Of a stretch of DNA of 14,740 bases, positions 1 through 7,051 are shown in pieces. Below the pieces are notes generated by a model. That model did not search any database. It worked only from the letters and a program-made list of their open reading frames with translations, and was not told the origin of the DNA. The translations under genes and the position numbers were made by a program. Every line of letters begins with the position of its first letter. The first letter of the stretch is position 1. Source of the DNA: Promethearchaeota archaeon (GTDB lineage Archaea; Asgardarchaeota; Lokiarchaeia; Sigynarchaeales; SOKP01); assembly GCA_014730295.1 (NCBI GenBank), contig WJIN01000268.1, forward strand, positions 1 to 14,740, in the 5' to 3' direction.

Positions 1-61
1 AAGTGATTTGATTCCAAACTTCTGAACTGAAGTGGGAAATATTTCTTGTAGTGGCATACAT
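1..61 (-). CDS. Possible 5' end of a gene running off the left edge
   Basis: An ATG at 61-59 opens a minus-strand frame that stays open for 20 codons to the window edge, beginning MYATTRNISHF. A GTGAT ribosome-binding site lies at 69-73, seven bases before the start, in the form used by other genes here (amidase, large dehydratase subunit). An A-rich region precedes it. I do not recognise the peptide, and 20 codons is too little to exclude chance. The good ribosome-binding site is the main support. Confidence 0.35.
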   Translation of the reverse strand, partial: MYATTRNISHFSSEVWNQIT

Positions 62-229
62 AAATATTATCACTTCTTTCTTTTTAATTTTGTGGTTATT
101 CATCAATGCGAAAAGATCTGGAAAAATAATGTCTCATAGTAGTAAATGAGATGTATTACTCCGTAGGAAGGCTCAGAAACCATCGACAATAATATGATCT
201 ACTTCCTTTGAAACTGTTTATTAAAATTC

Positions 230-238
230 TTAAATAAG
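230..238 (+). promoter_or_regulatory. Putative TATA box for the seven-helix membrane protein gene
   Basis: CTTAAATAA is centred about 25 bases before the ATG at 259. No ribosome-binding site is visible before that ATG. The spacing suggests a leaderless transcript starting at or near the ATG, as is common in archaea. This is inferred from position and composition only. Confidence 0.4.
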
Positions 239-258
239 AAAACATCTAAATTCTATAT

Positions 259-993
259 ATGGATGTGAATATTTCAGATTTAACATCTCTTCAAATTTTT
301 AATGGTTTTTTTACATTAATTTTTGTATTGATTTCTTTTATCATCGGTCTCAGGATCTTGATCAAATATTTTTCGTTGAAGAATAAAGTTTATATCACTG
401 TTGGTCTTACATTAATATTCCTTTCGAGCCCTTGGTGGGGCCGTTCTTTAAGTTTTTTCTCCATTTTATTGTTTGGTTATGCCTTTGATCCCCCACTTTA
501 TCTCTTTTTAATGAATTTTTTTGTAGCTTTTATTATCGTGTGCTGGATTTATTCCTTTTCAGACTTAATATATCCAGATAGTAAGAATAAGATTTTTATT
601 CCTTATCTTATCATATCGGTGGTATATGAGCTAATTTTTATAATATTATTTCTCTTAGACTATAAGAATATTGGAAGTTATGAAGGATCTTATTTCGATT
701 TTAGTCGAACCCTATTTACATTGATATTTGCGTTATTTGTGTTGGTTTCGGCATTGTGTACAGGATTCATTTTCGCAAAAGAATCTCTTAAATCTGACAA
801 ACCCGTGATACGTTGGCGAGGGAGGTTTTTATTATTGGCTATATTAATCTTTACGGTTTCAGTCGCATTGGATTTGTTTGTTTTTGATCCGAATTATCGA
901 TTTATCATCAGAATCTTCCTAATTGTAAGCTCTATTTGTTATTATCTCGGTTTCTTTTTACCAGAAAACATAGCAAACAAACTTAACCAATAA
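259..993 (+). CDS. Seven-helix integral membrane protein, function unknown
   Basis: The 244-residue protein is almost wholly hydrophobic. Likely membrane segments are at about 13-36, 44-72, 79-103, 112-133, 150-172, 187-208 and 215-234, giving about seven helices. Short basic loops (KYFSLKNK near 37-44, KSDKPVIRWRGR near 178-189) probably face the cytoplasm. There is no soluble domain and no recognisable catalytic motif. A polar-aromatic SPWWGRS motif sits at 57-63. Such a seven-helix block resembles the sensory membrane portion of some archaeal signalling proteins, but no kinase or response domain follows, so that is only a suggestion. The start is supported by the TATA-like box 25 bases upstream. 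Confidence 0.75.
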   Translation: MDVNISDLTSLQIFNGFFTLIFVLISFIIGLRILIKYFSLKNKVYITVGLTLIFLSSPWWGRSLSFFSILLFGYAFDPPLYLFLMNFFVAFIIVCWIYSFSDLIYPDSKNKIFIPYLIISVVYELIFIILFLLDYKNIGSYEGSYFDFSRTLFTLIFALFVLVSALCTGFIFAKESLKSDKPVIRWRGRFLLLAILIFTVSVALDLFVFDPNYRFIIRIFLIVSSICYYLGFFLPENIANKLNQ

Positions 994-997
994 CCAA

Positions 998-1165
998 GTG
1001 CTGAAAAAATTGACTCCTCCAAAATATACTAAAAAAGTGTTTAACAGATTAGGAACAGATAAGAAAAAATATATGGAATTAGAAGGAGCATTACATTACC
1101 CAGTTAAAAAAAAATATTATGAGATATGTGCAGAAGAAGTTGAGAATTTTTATCATCAACTTTAA
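998..1165 (+). pseudogene. C-terminal fragment of an alpha/beta hydrolase
   Basis: An open frame of 55 codons runs from a GTG at 998 (open from 974) to TAA at 1163-1165. It contains YMELEGALHYP followed by a helix ending EEVENFYHQL. This looks like the last strand, catalytic-histidine loop and final helix of a dienelactone-hydrolase-like alpha/beta hydrolase. The histidine in ALHYP would be the third triad residue. The nucleophile elbow and lid are absent, and the upstream DNA codes for the unrelated membrane protein. It therefore looks like a remnant left by deletion or recombination. It starts five bases after the membrane-protein stop. The similarity is a judgement from a short segment; a small independent gene is the alternative. 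Confidence 0.4.
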
Positions 1166-1232
1166 TTCTAATTTTATCTTAAATATGACCATACTATGAA
1201 AAAATTGAGTTGCGACTAAACTGATTTAAAAA

Positions 1233-1251
1233 AAGAGAAAAGAAAATAATA
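1233..1251 (-). terminator. Pyrimidine-rich tract after the small zinc-ribbon gene
   Basis: On the minus strand the transcript leaving the zinc-ribbon gene (stop at 1261-1259) enters ATTATTTTCTTTTCTCTTT. A near-identical tract follows the stop of the minus-strand gene at 6499. U-rich tracts are the usual archaeal termination signal. No hairpin is needed or seen. Confidence 0.35.
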
Positions 1252-1258
1252 TATACGC

Positions 1259-1426
1259 TTATTTATCGAACGTAGCTCCACAGTTGCCGCATTTCATAAT
1301 CTTCTTATAGACTGGTGTGCCTTGCATGCTATAATAAAGCACTTGGCTTTTATCTGGCTCTTCATGGAGCATCCGTGGATTTTCATTACTACATTGAGGA
1401 CATTTAATTCGCTTATAATCTGCCAA
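1259..1426 (-). CDS. Small zinc-ribbon protein, 55 residues, TTG start
   Basis: Translation from TTG at 1426-1424 gives a 55-residue protein. It has CPQC at 9-12 and CGNC at 46-49, about 33 residues apart, a compact zinc ribbon with four cysteine ligands. An SQVLYYSMQGTPVYKK hairpin lies between them. TTG is the only plausible start: an in-frame TAG lies four codons upstream at 1438-1436, and a GGGGTTAG ribosome-binding site sits just before it. The protein is basic, without membrane segments. Such small ribbons bind nucleic acid or join transcription and translation complexes, but no specific family is recognised. A pyrimidine-rich tract follows the stop. Confidence 0.75.
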   Translation of the reverse strand: MADYKRIKCPQCSNENPRMLHEEPDKSQVLYYSMQGTPVYKKIMKCGNCGATFDK

Positions 1427-1618
1427 ATCTAACCCCTAAACTTTAACCTAATATTTTTTATTTTAAACATAGTGCATTAAAATTTAAATCTAAGGTTTTA
1501 GAAAGTCGAGATGGTTCTATAAAACTCCAAAAAAAATCAAAAATTCAGAAAAATAGTTGAAGATAATAATTTTGGTTTATTTCTAAACTGAAACTCTGTA
1601 TTAATTAAAAAATTTTGA

Positions 1619-2461
1619 TTAAGAACTATTTTCAATTAACACATTATAATTTGGATAATTCTTGGCTTGAATGCAATACTTTTTTGTCGATGGCCCCCAT
1701 TTTTTATTTTGTCGAATCAATTCCATGAATAATTTTGGATTCTCGATATATGTACCCCCAAGCACATCTACACCACGTTCAAAGATAGGATCGGGAATAA
1801 ACCCTCCAGTCGGCCCTACCATAGAAATTTTTATTGCATTTTTGGTATAGGAAAGGATATCGTCAACCGAATCATTTAAGACAGTGGTGCTTGTACAGAG
1901 TATTTTCGTACAAGACTTGAGCTCAGAGGGATCTGGGGTAAGTTGCCAATTTTGTTTTGTTTCAATCTCAAATTTCTTCTTTTCGATTACCACAAGGGGG
2001 ATATTTAATTCCTCTATTTTTTTTACTAAAGGAGGGAAGTATCCAACCATCCCAACCGTATCATTTTCCACAAGATCAAGTAAGCCCAGCGAATTTGTAA
2101 CAAAGTCATACTGAAAATTCACTTTTTTGAAGAAAGATTGGGAAATAGCGTTAATCGCCCCCAGTGCCAAGCTCCTACGGAACAGATTAGATTTAGTAAA
2201 ATTATTTGCAATTTCTATGGGATTTTTTCCGATAATTTCATTCACGTCAAAATGAGCCGCTTTTTCCCTTAGATCCTCAGAAAGCGCAATATATACTATT
2301 CCAATAGATTCATCAGCTAATTGAATGGCCCCGAAATTATCAAATCTGATGTCTTGATAGTTATCATTATTAGATGGGAAAAAAGCATCCTTGATTTTAT
2401 CAAACCCAATTCGTTTTTCGATTTTCTTAATGATATCAATAAAAACGTTTTTTACCGACAT
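1619..2461 (-). CDS. DUF4213/DUF364 Rossmann-like protein (putative heavy-metal chelation family)
   Basis: The 280-residue protein has the two-domain layout of the DUF364 family. An N-terminal enolase-like DUF4213 region covers about 1-100, including the FGAIQLADESIGIVYIAL segment. A C-terminal DUF364 Rossmann-like domain covers about 115-265. Family hallmarks are VGMVGYFPPLV near 137, the acidic turn after LVVIEKK, a CTSTTVLNDSVDDIL segment, and the VGPTGGFIPDPIFERGVDVLGG stretch split between strand and loop near 215-236. Members are often linked to metal or cofactor handling in anaerobes, but no reaction is established. The start ATG is preceded by an AT-rich region and no clear ribosome-binding site, so the message may be leaderless. 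It is divergent from the amidase gene across 148 bases. Confidence 0.8.
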   Translation of the reverse strand: MSVKNVFIDIIKKIEKRIGFDKIKDAFFPSNNDNYQDIRFDNFGAIQLADESIGIVYIALSEDLREKAAHFDVNEIIGKNPIEIANNFTKSNLFRRSLALGAINAISQSFFKKVNFQYDFVTNSLGLLDLVENDTVGMVGYFPPLVKKIEELNIPLVVIEKKKFEIETKQNWQLTPDPSELKSCTKILCTSTTVLNDSVDDILSYTKNAIKISMVGPTGGFIPDPIFERGVDVLGGTYIENPKLFMELIRQNKKWGPSTKKYCIQAKNYPNYNVLIENSS

Positions 2462-2548
2462 ATATAATATAATAAAAGATATTTCATTAGGTTATCATCT
2501 AGTTTTCCCAACTATAGGAAAAGAACTAATTCTTTTTATATTAAGAAA

Positions 2549-2606
2549 CTTATATAAAGGATTATCACATCATCATTCTTTAGTAGAAATTTTTTGAAAA
2601 AGTGAT
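2549..2606 (+). promoter_or_regulatory. TATA box and ribosome-binding site of the amidase gene
   Basis: CTTATATAAAGG at 2549-2560 is the best TATA box in the window. Transcription should start near 2585. GTGAT at 2602-2606 matches the archaeal anti-Shine-Dalgarno sequence and lies three bases before the ATG at 2610. The divergent DUF364 gene must use separate signals nearer 2461. Confidence 0.55.
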
Positions 2607-2609
2607 TTT

Positions 2610-4028
2610 ATGAATAATGAAGATGTTGCATTTATGCCTGCTTACAAGCTCGCAGAAAAAATTCAAACTCAAACAATAACTTCTCAGGAAGTAACAGAAA
2701 TTATTATTGAGAGAATTAAAAAAATTAATTCATCCGTGAATGCATATTGTACACCCACTTTTGATATAGCACGAGAAATGGCCTCTAAATCGGATGAAAG
2801 AATTAAAAAAGAAGAAAAGGTAGGTCTTTTAGAAGGCATCCCTATATCCGTAAAAGATCTTAATTGGACCAAAGGAATTAGAACTACCTTCGGTTCAAAA
2901 ATTTATGAGCATTTTGTTCCAGAAAAAGATGATATTGTTGTAAAACGACTTAAAGATGCTGGTTGTGTATTATTGGGAAAAACGAATACTCCAGAATTCG
3001 GATTTAAAGGAGTAACTGACAATCTCATTTTTGGTCCTTCGAAGAATCCTTGGGATTTAAGTAAAACTCCGGGGGGATCTAGTGGAGGTGCGGGGATTTC
3101 GGTGGCATGTGGTATGGCGTATTTAGCTCAAGGTTCTGATGGTGGAGGATCTATAAGGATTCCAAGTGCGTTATGTGGCGTATATGGATTGAAACCAACC
3201 TTTGGTAGAACTCCAAATTATCCAAAGGAATTGATTTTTGGTGAGTCTCTGGGTGTGAACGGTCCTATTGTGAGATATGTGAAAGATGCTGCGCTTATGC
3301 TTCAGGTGATGAAGGGGTCATTTTTAGGTGATCGACATTCCTTACCTGATGATAATGAGAATTATCTTGAAGTGATTGAAAATATACCAAATAAACTAAA
3401 GATCGGTTATACCTTAAATTTAGGATATGCGAAAGTGATAGATTCAGAAGTAGAAAAACACATTTTAGATTCCTTAGACGTCTTTAAAAATTATGGATGG
3501 GAGGTTGATGAGATAAAGATGAAGCTTAAAAAACCAGAATTACCTTTTTACACTCTATGGACATCAAAACTTGCTTTTGAATTAGCTCCGAAATTAGATG
3601 AATGGGAAAATAAGATGGATCCAGACATTGTAAGATTAGTTAAAGGAGGGATGGGATATGATGCCTTTTCGCTTATAAGAGCACAAAAGGCCAGAAAAGA
3701 AATTTATGAGACTTTTTATAAGATCTTCACAGAAATTGATATATTGATCACACCGACTACAGCGGTTACCGCATTCGATACGGGGATAATGTTTCCTCCG
3801 ATAATTAACAATAAAAAAGTTTCTCCTACAGCCTGGCAAGCTTTTACTTTCCCCTTCAACCTTACCGAACAACCTGCAGCATCAATTCCTTGTGGATGGT
3901 CAGAAGACGGATTACCCATCGGAATGCAAATTATTGGACCAAAATTCGACGAATCTAAGATACTTCAAGTATCTAAAGTATTTGAGGATGCAAAACCGTG
4001 GCAAGAAAAAAGACCGCAGCTACCATAA
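2610..4028 (+). CDS. Amidase-signature family amidohydrolase
   Basis: This 472-residue enzyme belongs to the amidase-signature family, which hydrolyses carboxamides through a Ser-cisSer-Lys triad. Lys82 in GIPISVKDL, Ser157 in TPGGSSGGAG and Ser181 in GSDGGGSIRIPS fit. The 24-residue spacing between the two serines equals that of fatty acid amide hydrolase. The signature runs into GVYGLKPTFGR. The C-terminal part has TPTTAVTAF, an FPFNLTEQPAASIPCGW segment and the closing LPIGMQIIGPKFDE motif. No signal peptide or membrane segment is seen, so it is cytoplasmic. It is not in a gat operon and nothing specific to GatA is visible, so a general amidase is preferred over the glutamyl-tRNA amidotransferase subunit; the substrate cannot be told. 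A terminator-like hairpin follows, suggesting a single-gene unit. Confidence 0.9.
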   Translation: MNNEDVAFMPAYKLAEKIQTQTITSQEVTEIIIERIKKINSSVNAYCTPTFDIAREMASKSDERIKKEEKVGLLEGIPISVKDLNWTKGIRTTFGSKIYEHFVPEKDDIVVKRLKDAGCVLLGKTNTPEFGFKGVTDNLIFGPSKNPWDLSKTPGGSSGGAGISVACGMAYLAQGSDGGGSIRIPSALCGVYGLKPTFGRTPNYPKELIFGESLGVNGPIVRYVKDAALMLQVMKGSFLGDRHSLPDDNENYLEVIENIPNKLKIGYTLNLGYAKVIDSEVEKHILDSLDVFKNYGWEVDEIKMKLKKPELPFYTLWTSKLAFELAPKLDEWENKMDPDIVRLVKGGMGYDAFSLIRAQKARKEIYETFYKIFTEIDILITPTTAVTAFDTGIMFPPIINNKKVSPTAWQAFTFPFNLTEQPAASIPCGWSEDGLPIGMQIIGPKFDESKILQVSKVFEDAKPWQEKRPQLP

Positions 4029-4029
4029 T

Positions 4030-4053
4030 CTAATCCTAAAGAGATTAGTTTTT
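4030..4053 (+). terminator. Hairpin plus T-tract after the amidase gene
   Basis: CTAATC (4030-4035) and GATTAG (4043-4048) form a perfect six-base stem with a seven-base loop, followed by TTTTT. It lies two bases after the amidase stop and just before the end of the convergent shikimate kinase gene, where it would limit read-through. Confidence 0.55.
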
Positions 4054-4060
4054 ATTCGTT

Positions 4061-4609
4061 CTACTCATTTTTTTTTATATTGTCTCTGAGATTCGTTTTT
4101 CTAATAATTTCATTAACAATATATTTAATAGATTTATTTGAGGTATTAATTATGATATCTGCTGCTGTCCTGTAAAAAGGCTCCCTGAAGTGTAATTTCT
4201 TTTTAATTTCTTCTCGCACATCCTCTTTGTTTATAACGGGTCTTGTTTCTTTCCCATCTTTCATAGCACGTTTATAAATGATTTCGGGCATTGCTTCTAA
4301 CAACACAATAAAGGAGTTTCGCTTTAGATAGTCTATATTTATCTTATTTAAGACCACTCCACCACCGCAAGAAATTACTACCTTGTTATAAGTAGAAACT
4401 TGTTTACATGCCTCAATTTCATATTCTCTGAATTTTAATTCCCCGTCTTCCGAAAATATATTAGGAATAGATTTATTTGCCAAATCTTCAATAATCTCAT
4501 CAGTTTCAACGAATCTGTACTCTTTCCCCAACGTTTTCGCTAATATTCTCCCGACGGTAGACTTTCCTGTACACATAAACCCGATTAGCGCGATAGAATT
4601 TTTGGGCAT
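4061..4609 (-). CDS. aroK: Shikimate kinase, bacterial (P-loop) type
   Basis: This 182-residue protein phosphorylates shikimate to shikimate-3-phosphate with ATP. The P-loop GFMCTGKST is at 10-18. ETD at 35-37 stands where most AroK proteins have DTD. GELKFREYE near 56-64 carries the shikimate-binding arginine. CGGGVV at 81-86 is the Walker B-like glycine motif. TRP at 122-124 begins the lid, and REPFYRTAAD at 142-151 holds the C-terminal arginine. Length and motif order are those of bacterial AroK. Many archaea instead use an unrelated GHMP-superfamily shikimate kinase, so this gene was probably acquired from bacteria or belongs to a lineage that kept the bacterial type. It diverges from aroE-tyrA across 71 bases. 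Confidence 0.9.
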   Translation of the reverse strand: MPKNSIALIGFMCTGKSTVGRILAKTLGKEYRFVETDEIIEDLANKSIPNIFSEDGELKFREYEIEACKQVSTYNKVVISCGGGVVLNKINIDYLKRNSFIVLLEAMPEIIYKRAMKDGKETRPVINKEDVREEIKKKLHFREPFYRTAADIIINTSNKSIKYIVNEIIRKTNLRDNIKKNE

Positions 4610-4653
4610 TTTACTCAGTTTGAAAATGCTTTTGAGAAAGCGAATTTTAATTA

Positions 4654-4662
4654 TTTATAATA
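4654..4662 (+). promoter_or_regulatory. Putative TATA box of aroE-tyrA
   Basis: TTTATAATA lies about 23 bases before the aroE ATG at 4681, with no ribosome-binding site between them. This suggests a leaderless message. The whole spacer is AT-rich, so the exact box is uncertain. Confidence 0.4.
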
Positions 4663-4680
4663 AATAATATAATTTAAATA

Positions 4681-5556
4681 ATGGAACCTTTTTCTATTGA
4701 CTCTAAAACAAGCTTACTATGCCTCATCGGATGGCCTATAAAGCATTCAATGAGTCCGATTATGCACAATGCGGTACTCCAAAAATTAAAGCTTAATTAT
4801 GTCTATTTAGCGTTTAATGTGAAAAAAGAGGAATTAAAACCCGCTATAAACGGGATTAAGGCTTTAGACATTAAGGGAGTAAATATAACTATACCTCATA
4901 AAGAAACGATTATCCCTTACTTAGACGAAATCGATCCATTGGCAGCAAAAATTGGGGCGGTGAATACCATCAAAAAAAAAAATGGCGTCTTAATAGGAAA
5001 AAATACTGACGCGGAAGGCGCTAAAAAAAGCTTGTTGGATGAGGGATGTACTTTATCGGGGAAAAATGTTCTAGTATTAGGGGCAGGAGGTGCCTCGAGA
5101 GCAGTGTGTTTTGCCTTGGCAGATGATGTAGATAAAATCTTCATCGCTAATAGAACTGAAAAACGAGCGCTCTCGTTGGCAAAACAAATCAATAAAAAAA
5201 CCGATGGTATAGCTGAAGGACATTCAAACACAAAACCTATTTTAGAGAGACTCATCTCAAATTCTCAAATTCTCATTAATACAACACCCATAGGAATGCA
5301 TCCTAAGACGGATGAAATGCCACTTCCAGAGAACATGTTGCATAGGAATTTGTTTGTCTTTGATGCGATATATAATCCATTAAAGACTAAATTATTAAAA
5401 AAGGCCGAGAAAAAGGGATGCAGAATACTAGGCGGGTTAGATATGTTAGTTAATCAAGGTGCACTCGCCTTCGAATATTGGACTGGTAAAACACCGGATA
5501 CTCATCTTATGAAAACAATAATACTTGAATATTTGGAGGAAAACAATGCTAGGTAG
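4681..5556 (+). CDS. aroE: Shikimate dehydrogenase (NADP+)
   Basis: This 291-residue enzyme reduces 3-dehydroshikimate to shikimate. Shikimate-binding SMSP is at 23-26. NITIPHKE at 68-75 carries catalytic Lys74. Asn95 (AVNT) and Asp110 (KNTD) complete the active site. The nucleotide-binding GAGGAS is at 134-139, followed by IANRTEKRA, where the NRT motif and basic residues favour NADP. NTTPIGM, DAIYNPLKTKLL and the C-terminal GLDMLVNQGALAFEYWTG are typical. The length is normal. The gene overlaps tyrA by 11 bases and so is co-transcribed. An A11 run at about 4972-4982 codes for the lysines after NTI and stays in frame. Confidence 0.95.
   Translation: MEPFSIDSKTSLLCLIGWPIKHSMSPIMHNAVLQKLKLNYVYLAFNVKKEELKPAINGIKALDIKGVNITIPHKETIIPYLDEIDPLAAKIGAVNTIKKKNGVLIGKNTDAEGAKKSLLDEGCTLSGKNVLVLGAGGASRAVCFALADDVDKIFIANRTEKRALSLAKQINKKTDGIAEGHSNTKPILERLISNSQILINTTPIGMHPKTDEMPLPENMLHRNLFVFDAIYNPLKTKLLKKAEKKGCRILGGLDMLVNQGALAFEYWTGKTPDTHLMKTIILEYLEENNAR
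5535..5540 (+). promoter_or_regulatory. Ribosome-binding site that fixes the tyrA start
   Basis: GGAGGA lies inside the end of aroE, five bases before ATG 5546. It supports that ATG over the in-frame TTG at 5525, which would add seven residues ahead of the Rossmann strand. Confidence 0.7.
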
Positions 5557-6460
5557 TTCAATTACAATCATCGGCGGTTCTGGAGGATTAGGTCAAGTTT
5601 TTGCTAAACTATTTAAGCGTCATGGGTTTGAGGTTACTTTAATGGCTCGCACAAAGGAAAGACTGGAAAACGTGGCAAATAAATTAGATGTTGGGTTTGA
5701 ATTAGATTTGAAAACAAGTGTATCTAATGCGGACCTTGTAATGGTCTCGATTCCAATTCATTCCACCCCAAAGATGATAAGAAAATTAGGCCCATTTTTG
5801 AAAAAAGATGCACTCATATTTGACGTGACTTCGTTAAAGAAAGAGGCCTATGCTGCCTTAGATGAGGTTCAAAAAAAATATCCTGTAAATTCACTCTCTT
5901 TACATCCAATGTTTGGGCCCGGTATCAAAAATATGAAAAATTACAATATGATTTTTTTAGAGATTGGAGGTACGAAAACCTATTCTAAAAAAATTGAGGA
6001 ACTAAAGCACTTGTTTCATTTAGAAGGTCTGCGTATCACTGATGTAGCGGATCCCAATGAACATGATAAGTTGATGGCCATTGTACTTGGTGCTCCTCAT
6101 ATGCTAAATATTCTTTTCATTGAATTATTGGAAAGGATCAACATCCCCCTCTCGAGATTGATGGAATTTACAGGCACGACCTTTCTTCTGCAGAAGATTT
6201 TCGCCGAGAGCATTATCCAACGAGAAGTAGAAATGTTTGGGGAAATTCAGATGGATAATACTCAGTTTCGTGAAATCCTCAAAAAATTTAAAGAATTAGT
6301 AAATGATTATTCCTCAATTATAGAATCTAAAAGTCTGGAGCAATTTAAAGAAATTTTCTCTGAAGCAATTCATTATTCAAATAAAGATCCCCATTTTGAA
6401 CGCTCATATGAATACTTTTACAAGTTTATGAAGATTTTGAAAGAAAACGAGATTGAGTAA
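5546..6460 (+). CDS. tyrA: Prephenate dehydrogenase, archaeal TyrA type
   Basis: From ATG 5546 the product has 304 residues. It oxidatively decarboxylates prephenate to 4-hydroxyphenylpyruvate, the committed step to tyrosine. It begins with a Rossmann strand and GGSGGLG at 10-16. VTLMARTKERL at about 30-40 places an arginine after strand two, favouring NADP. DVTSLKKEAY near 93-102 and LHPMFGPG near 119-126 match archaeal TyrA; His120 is in the conserved active-site segment. EHDKLMAIVLGAPHMLN marks the helical dimerisation domain. No chorismate mutase, ACT or prephenate dehydratase domain is attached, so feedback control through an ACT domain is not expected. Translation is coupled to aroE by the 11-base overlap. 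An arogenate-preferring enzyme cannot be excluded from sequence. Confidence 0.88.
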   Translation: MLGSSITIIGGSGGLGQVFAKLFKRHGFEVTLMARTKERLENVANKLDVGFELDLKTSVSNADLVMVSIPIHSTPKMIRKLGPFLKKDALIFDVTSLKKEAYAALDEVQKKYPVNSLSLHPMFGPGIKNMKNYNMIFLEIGGTKTYSKKIEELKHLFHLEGLRITDVADPNEHDKLMAIVLGAPHMLNILFIELLERINIPLSRLMEFTGTTFLLQKIFAESIIQREVEMFGEIQMDNTQFREILKKFKELVNDYSSIIESKSLEQFKEIFSEAIHYSNKDPHFERSYEYFYKFMKILKENEIE

Positions 6461-6470
6461 ATGAATAAAT

Positions 6471-6492
6471 AAAGAGAAAAGAAAAAAATAAT
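6471..6492 (-). terminator. Pyrimidine-rich tract ending the zinc-ribbon array
   Basis: Read on the minus strand after the stop at 6501-6499, the transcript enters ATTATTTTTTTCTTTTCTC. It nearly repeats the tract at 1233-1251. It lies between convergent tyrA and the first array gene and is a likely archaeal U-tract terminator. Confidence 0.4.
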
Positions 6493-6498
6493 TCATTC

Positions 6499-6885
6499 CT
6501 ATGAGAGATCAAACCCACAGTACGCGCAAAAGTTGACTTTGCCCCTCTCATCTAATTTGGCACCACAACTCGAGCAGAATTTTCCAAATGATTCAATAAT
6601 TCGATCTTTTTGAGCAGTCCCAACCGCAACTTGCTTAGTGGGATAATCAGCTGACGTTGATGTGGACCTATCGGTATTCCTTGCAGGTTCATAGGGTTGG
6701 TATTCATTCGAAGCAATGCAGACCGAATTACAATACACACATCTATTTTCCGGTTTATCGAAATAAATAGCCAGATAAATCAATACCCCAAATCCCGCGG
6801 TAAAAATTGCCAAGATTACCAAAAGGAACCAATCTATGTCTTCGCGTTTGGTGGGAACCTCACATCCGCATTTTTTACAATACAT
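6499..6885 (-). CDS. LITAF-like split zinc-ribbon membrane protein, paralogue 1
   Basis: This 128-residue protein has three parts. The first is a split ribbon: C3/C6 and C49/C52, separated by 42 residues that include a 24-residue hydrophobic stretch (about 19-42) with the paralogue signature ILAIFTAGFGVLIYL. The second is a polar Ser/Thr/Gln linker at about 56-100. The third is a C-terminal zinc ribbon, C104/C107 and C120/C123. CxxC, hydrophobic insert and CxxC resemble the LITAF domain of eukaryotic endosomal proteins, where the insert dips into the membrane and both cysteine pairs bind one zinc ion on the cytosolic side. Function is unknown. The start has a strong GGAGGA site. It is the last gene of the array on the minus strand and ends in a U-rich tract. 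Confidence 0.85.
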   Translation of the reverse strand: MYCKKCGCEVPTKREDIDWFLLVILAIFTAGFGVLIYLAIYFDKPENRCVYCNSVCIASNEYQPYEPARNTDRSTSTSADYPTKQVAVGTAQKDRIIESFGKFCSSCGAKLDERGKVNFCAYCGFDLS

Positions 6886-6949
6886 TTTTCTTTTTCCTCC
6901 ATTATTTAATTAATTTATGTTTATTCTAATTTACAAAGATTTTTGATAT

Positions 6950-6980
6950 TATTAAAAAGAATTTGAGTCCAATTTTTAAT
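6950..6980 (-). repeat. Upstream element shared by paralogues 1 and 2 (copy 1)
   Basis: This 31-base segment matches 7509-7539 at about 26 positions, including a perfect AGTCCAATTTTTA core (plus strand). It lies 65-95 bases before the start of paralogue 1. The TTTTTAATA end (minus strand) could be a TATA-like box. It is either a conserved promoter or residue of the duplication that made the array. Confidence 0.5.
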
Positions 6981-7051
6981 GCAAATTGAGAATTCAATTT
7001 AATTATAGGAATTGAAGAAATATTTAGAAAAAAGAAATAAATAAAAGGAAT

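Noticed and set aside
1884..2114. 76-codon plus-strand frame inside the DUF364 gene
   Set aside because: It is a shadow of a well-conserved gene, with no ribosome-binding site or recognisable motif.
2610..4028. Amidase as GatA of the glutamyl-tRNA amidotransferase
   Set aside because: No gatB or gatC neighbour is present, and the features seen are only those of the general amidase-signature family.
4917..5255. 112-codon minus-strand frame inside aroE
   Set aside because: It is antisense to conserved AroE motifs, and its composition is the complement of a lysine-rich gene.
5525..5545. TTG 5525 as the tyrA start
   Set aside because: GGAGGA lies between it and ATG 5546 at ideal spacing, and the extra residues precede a Rossmann strand that normally begins the protein.
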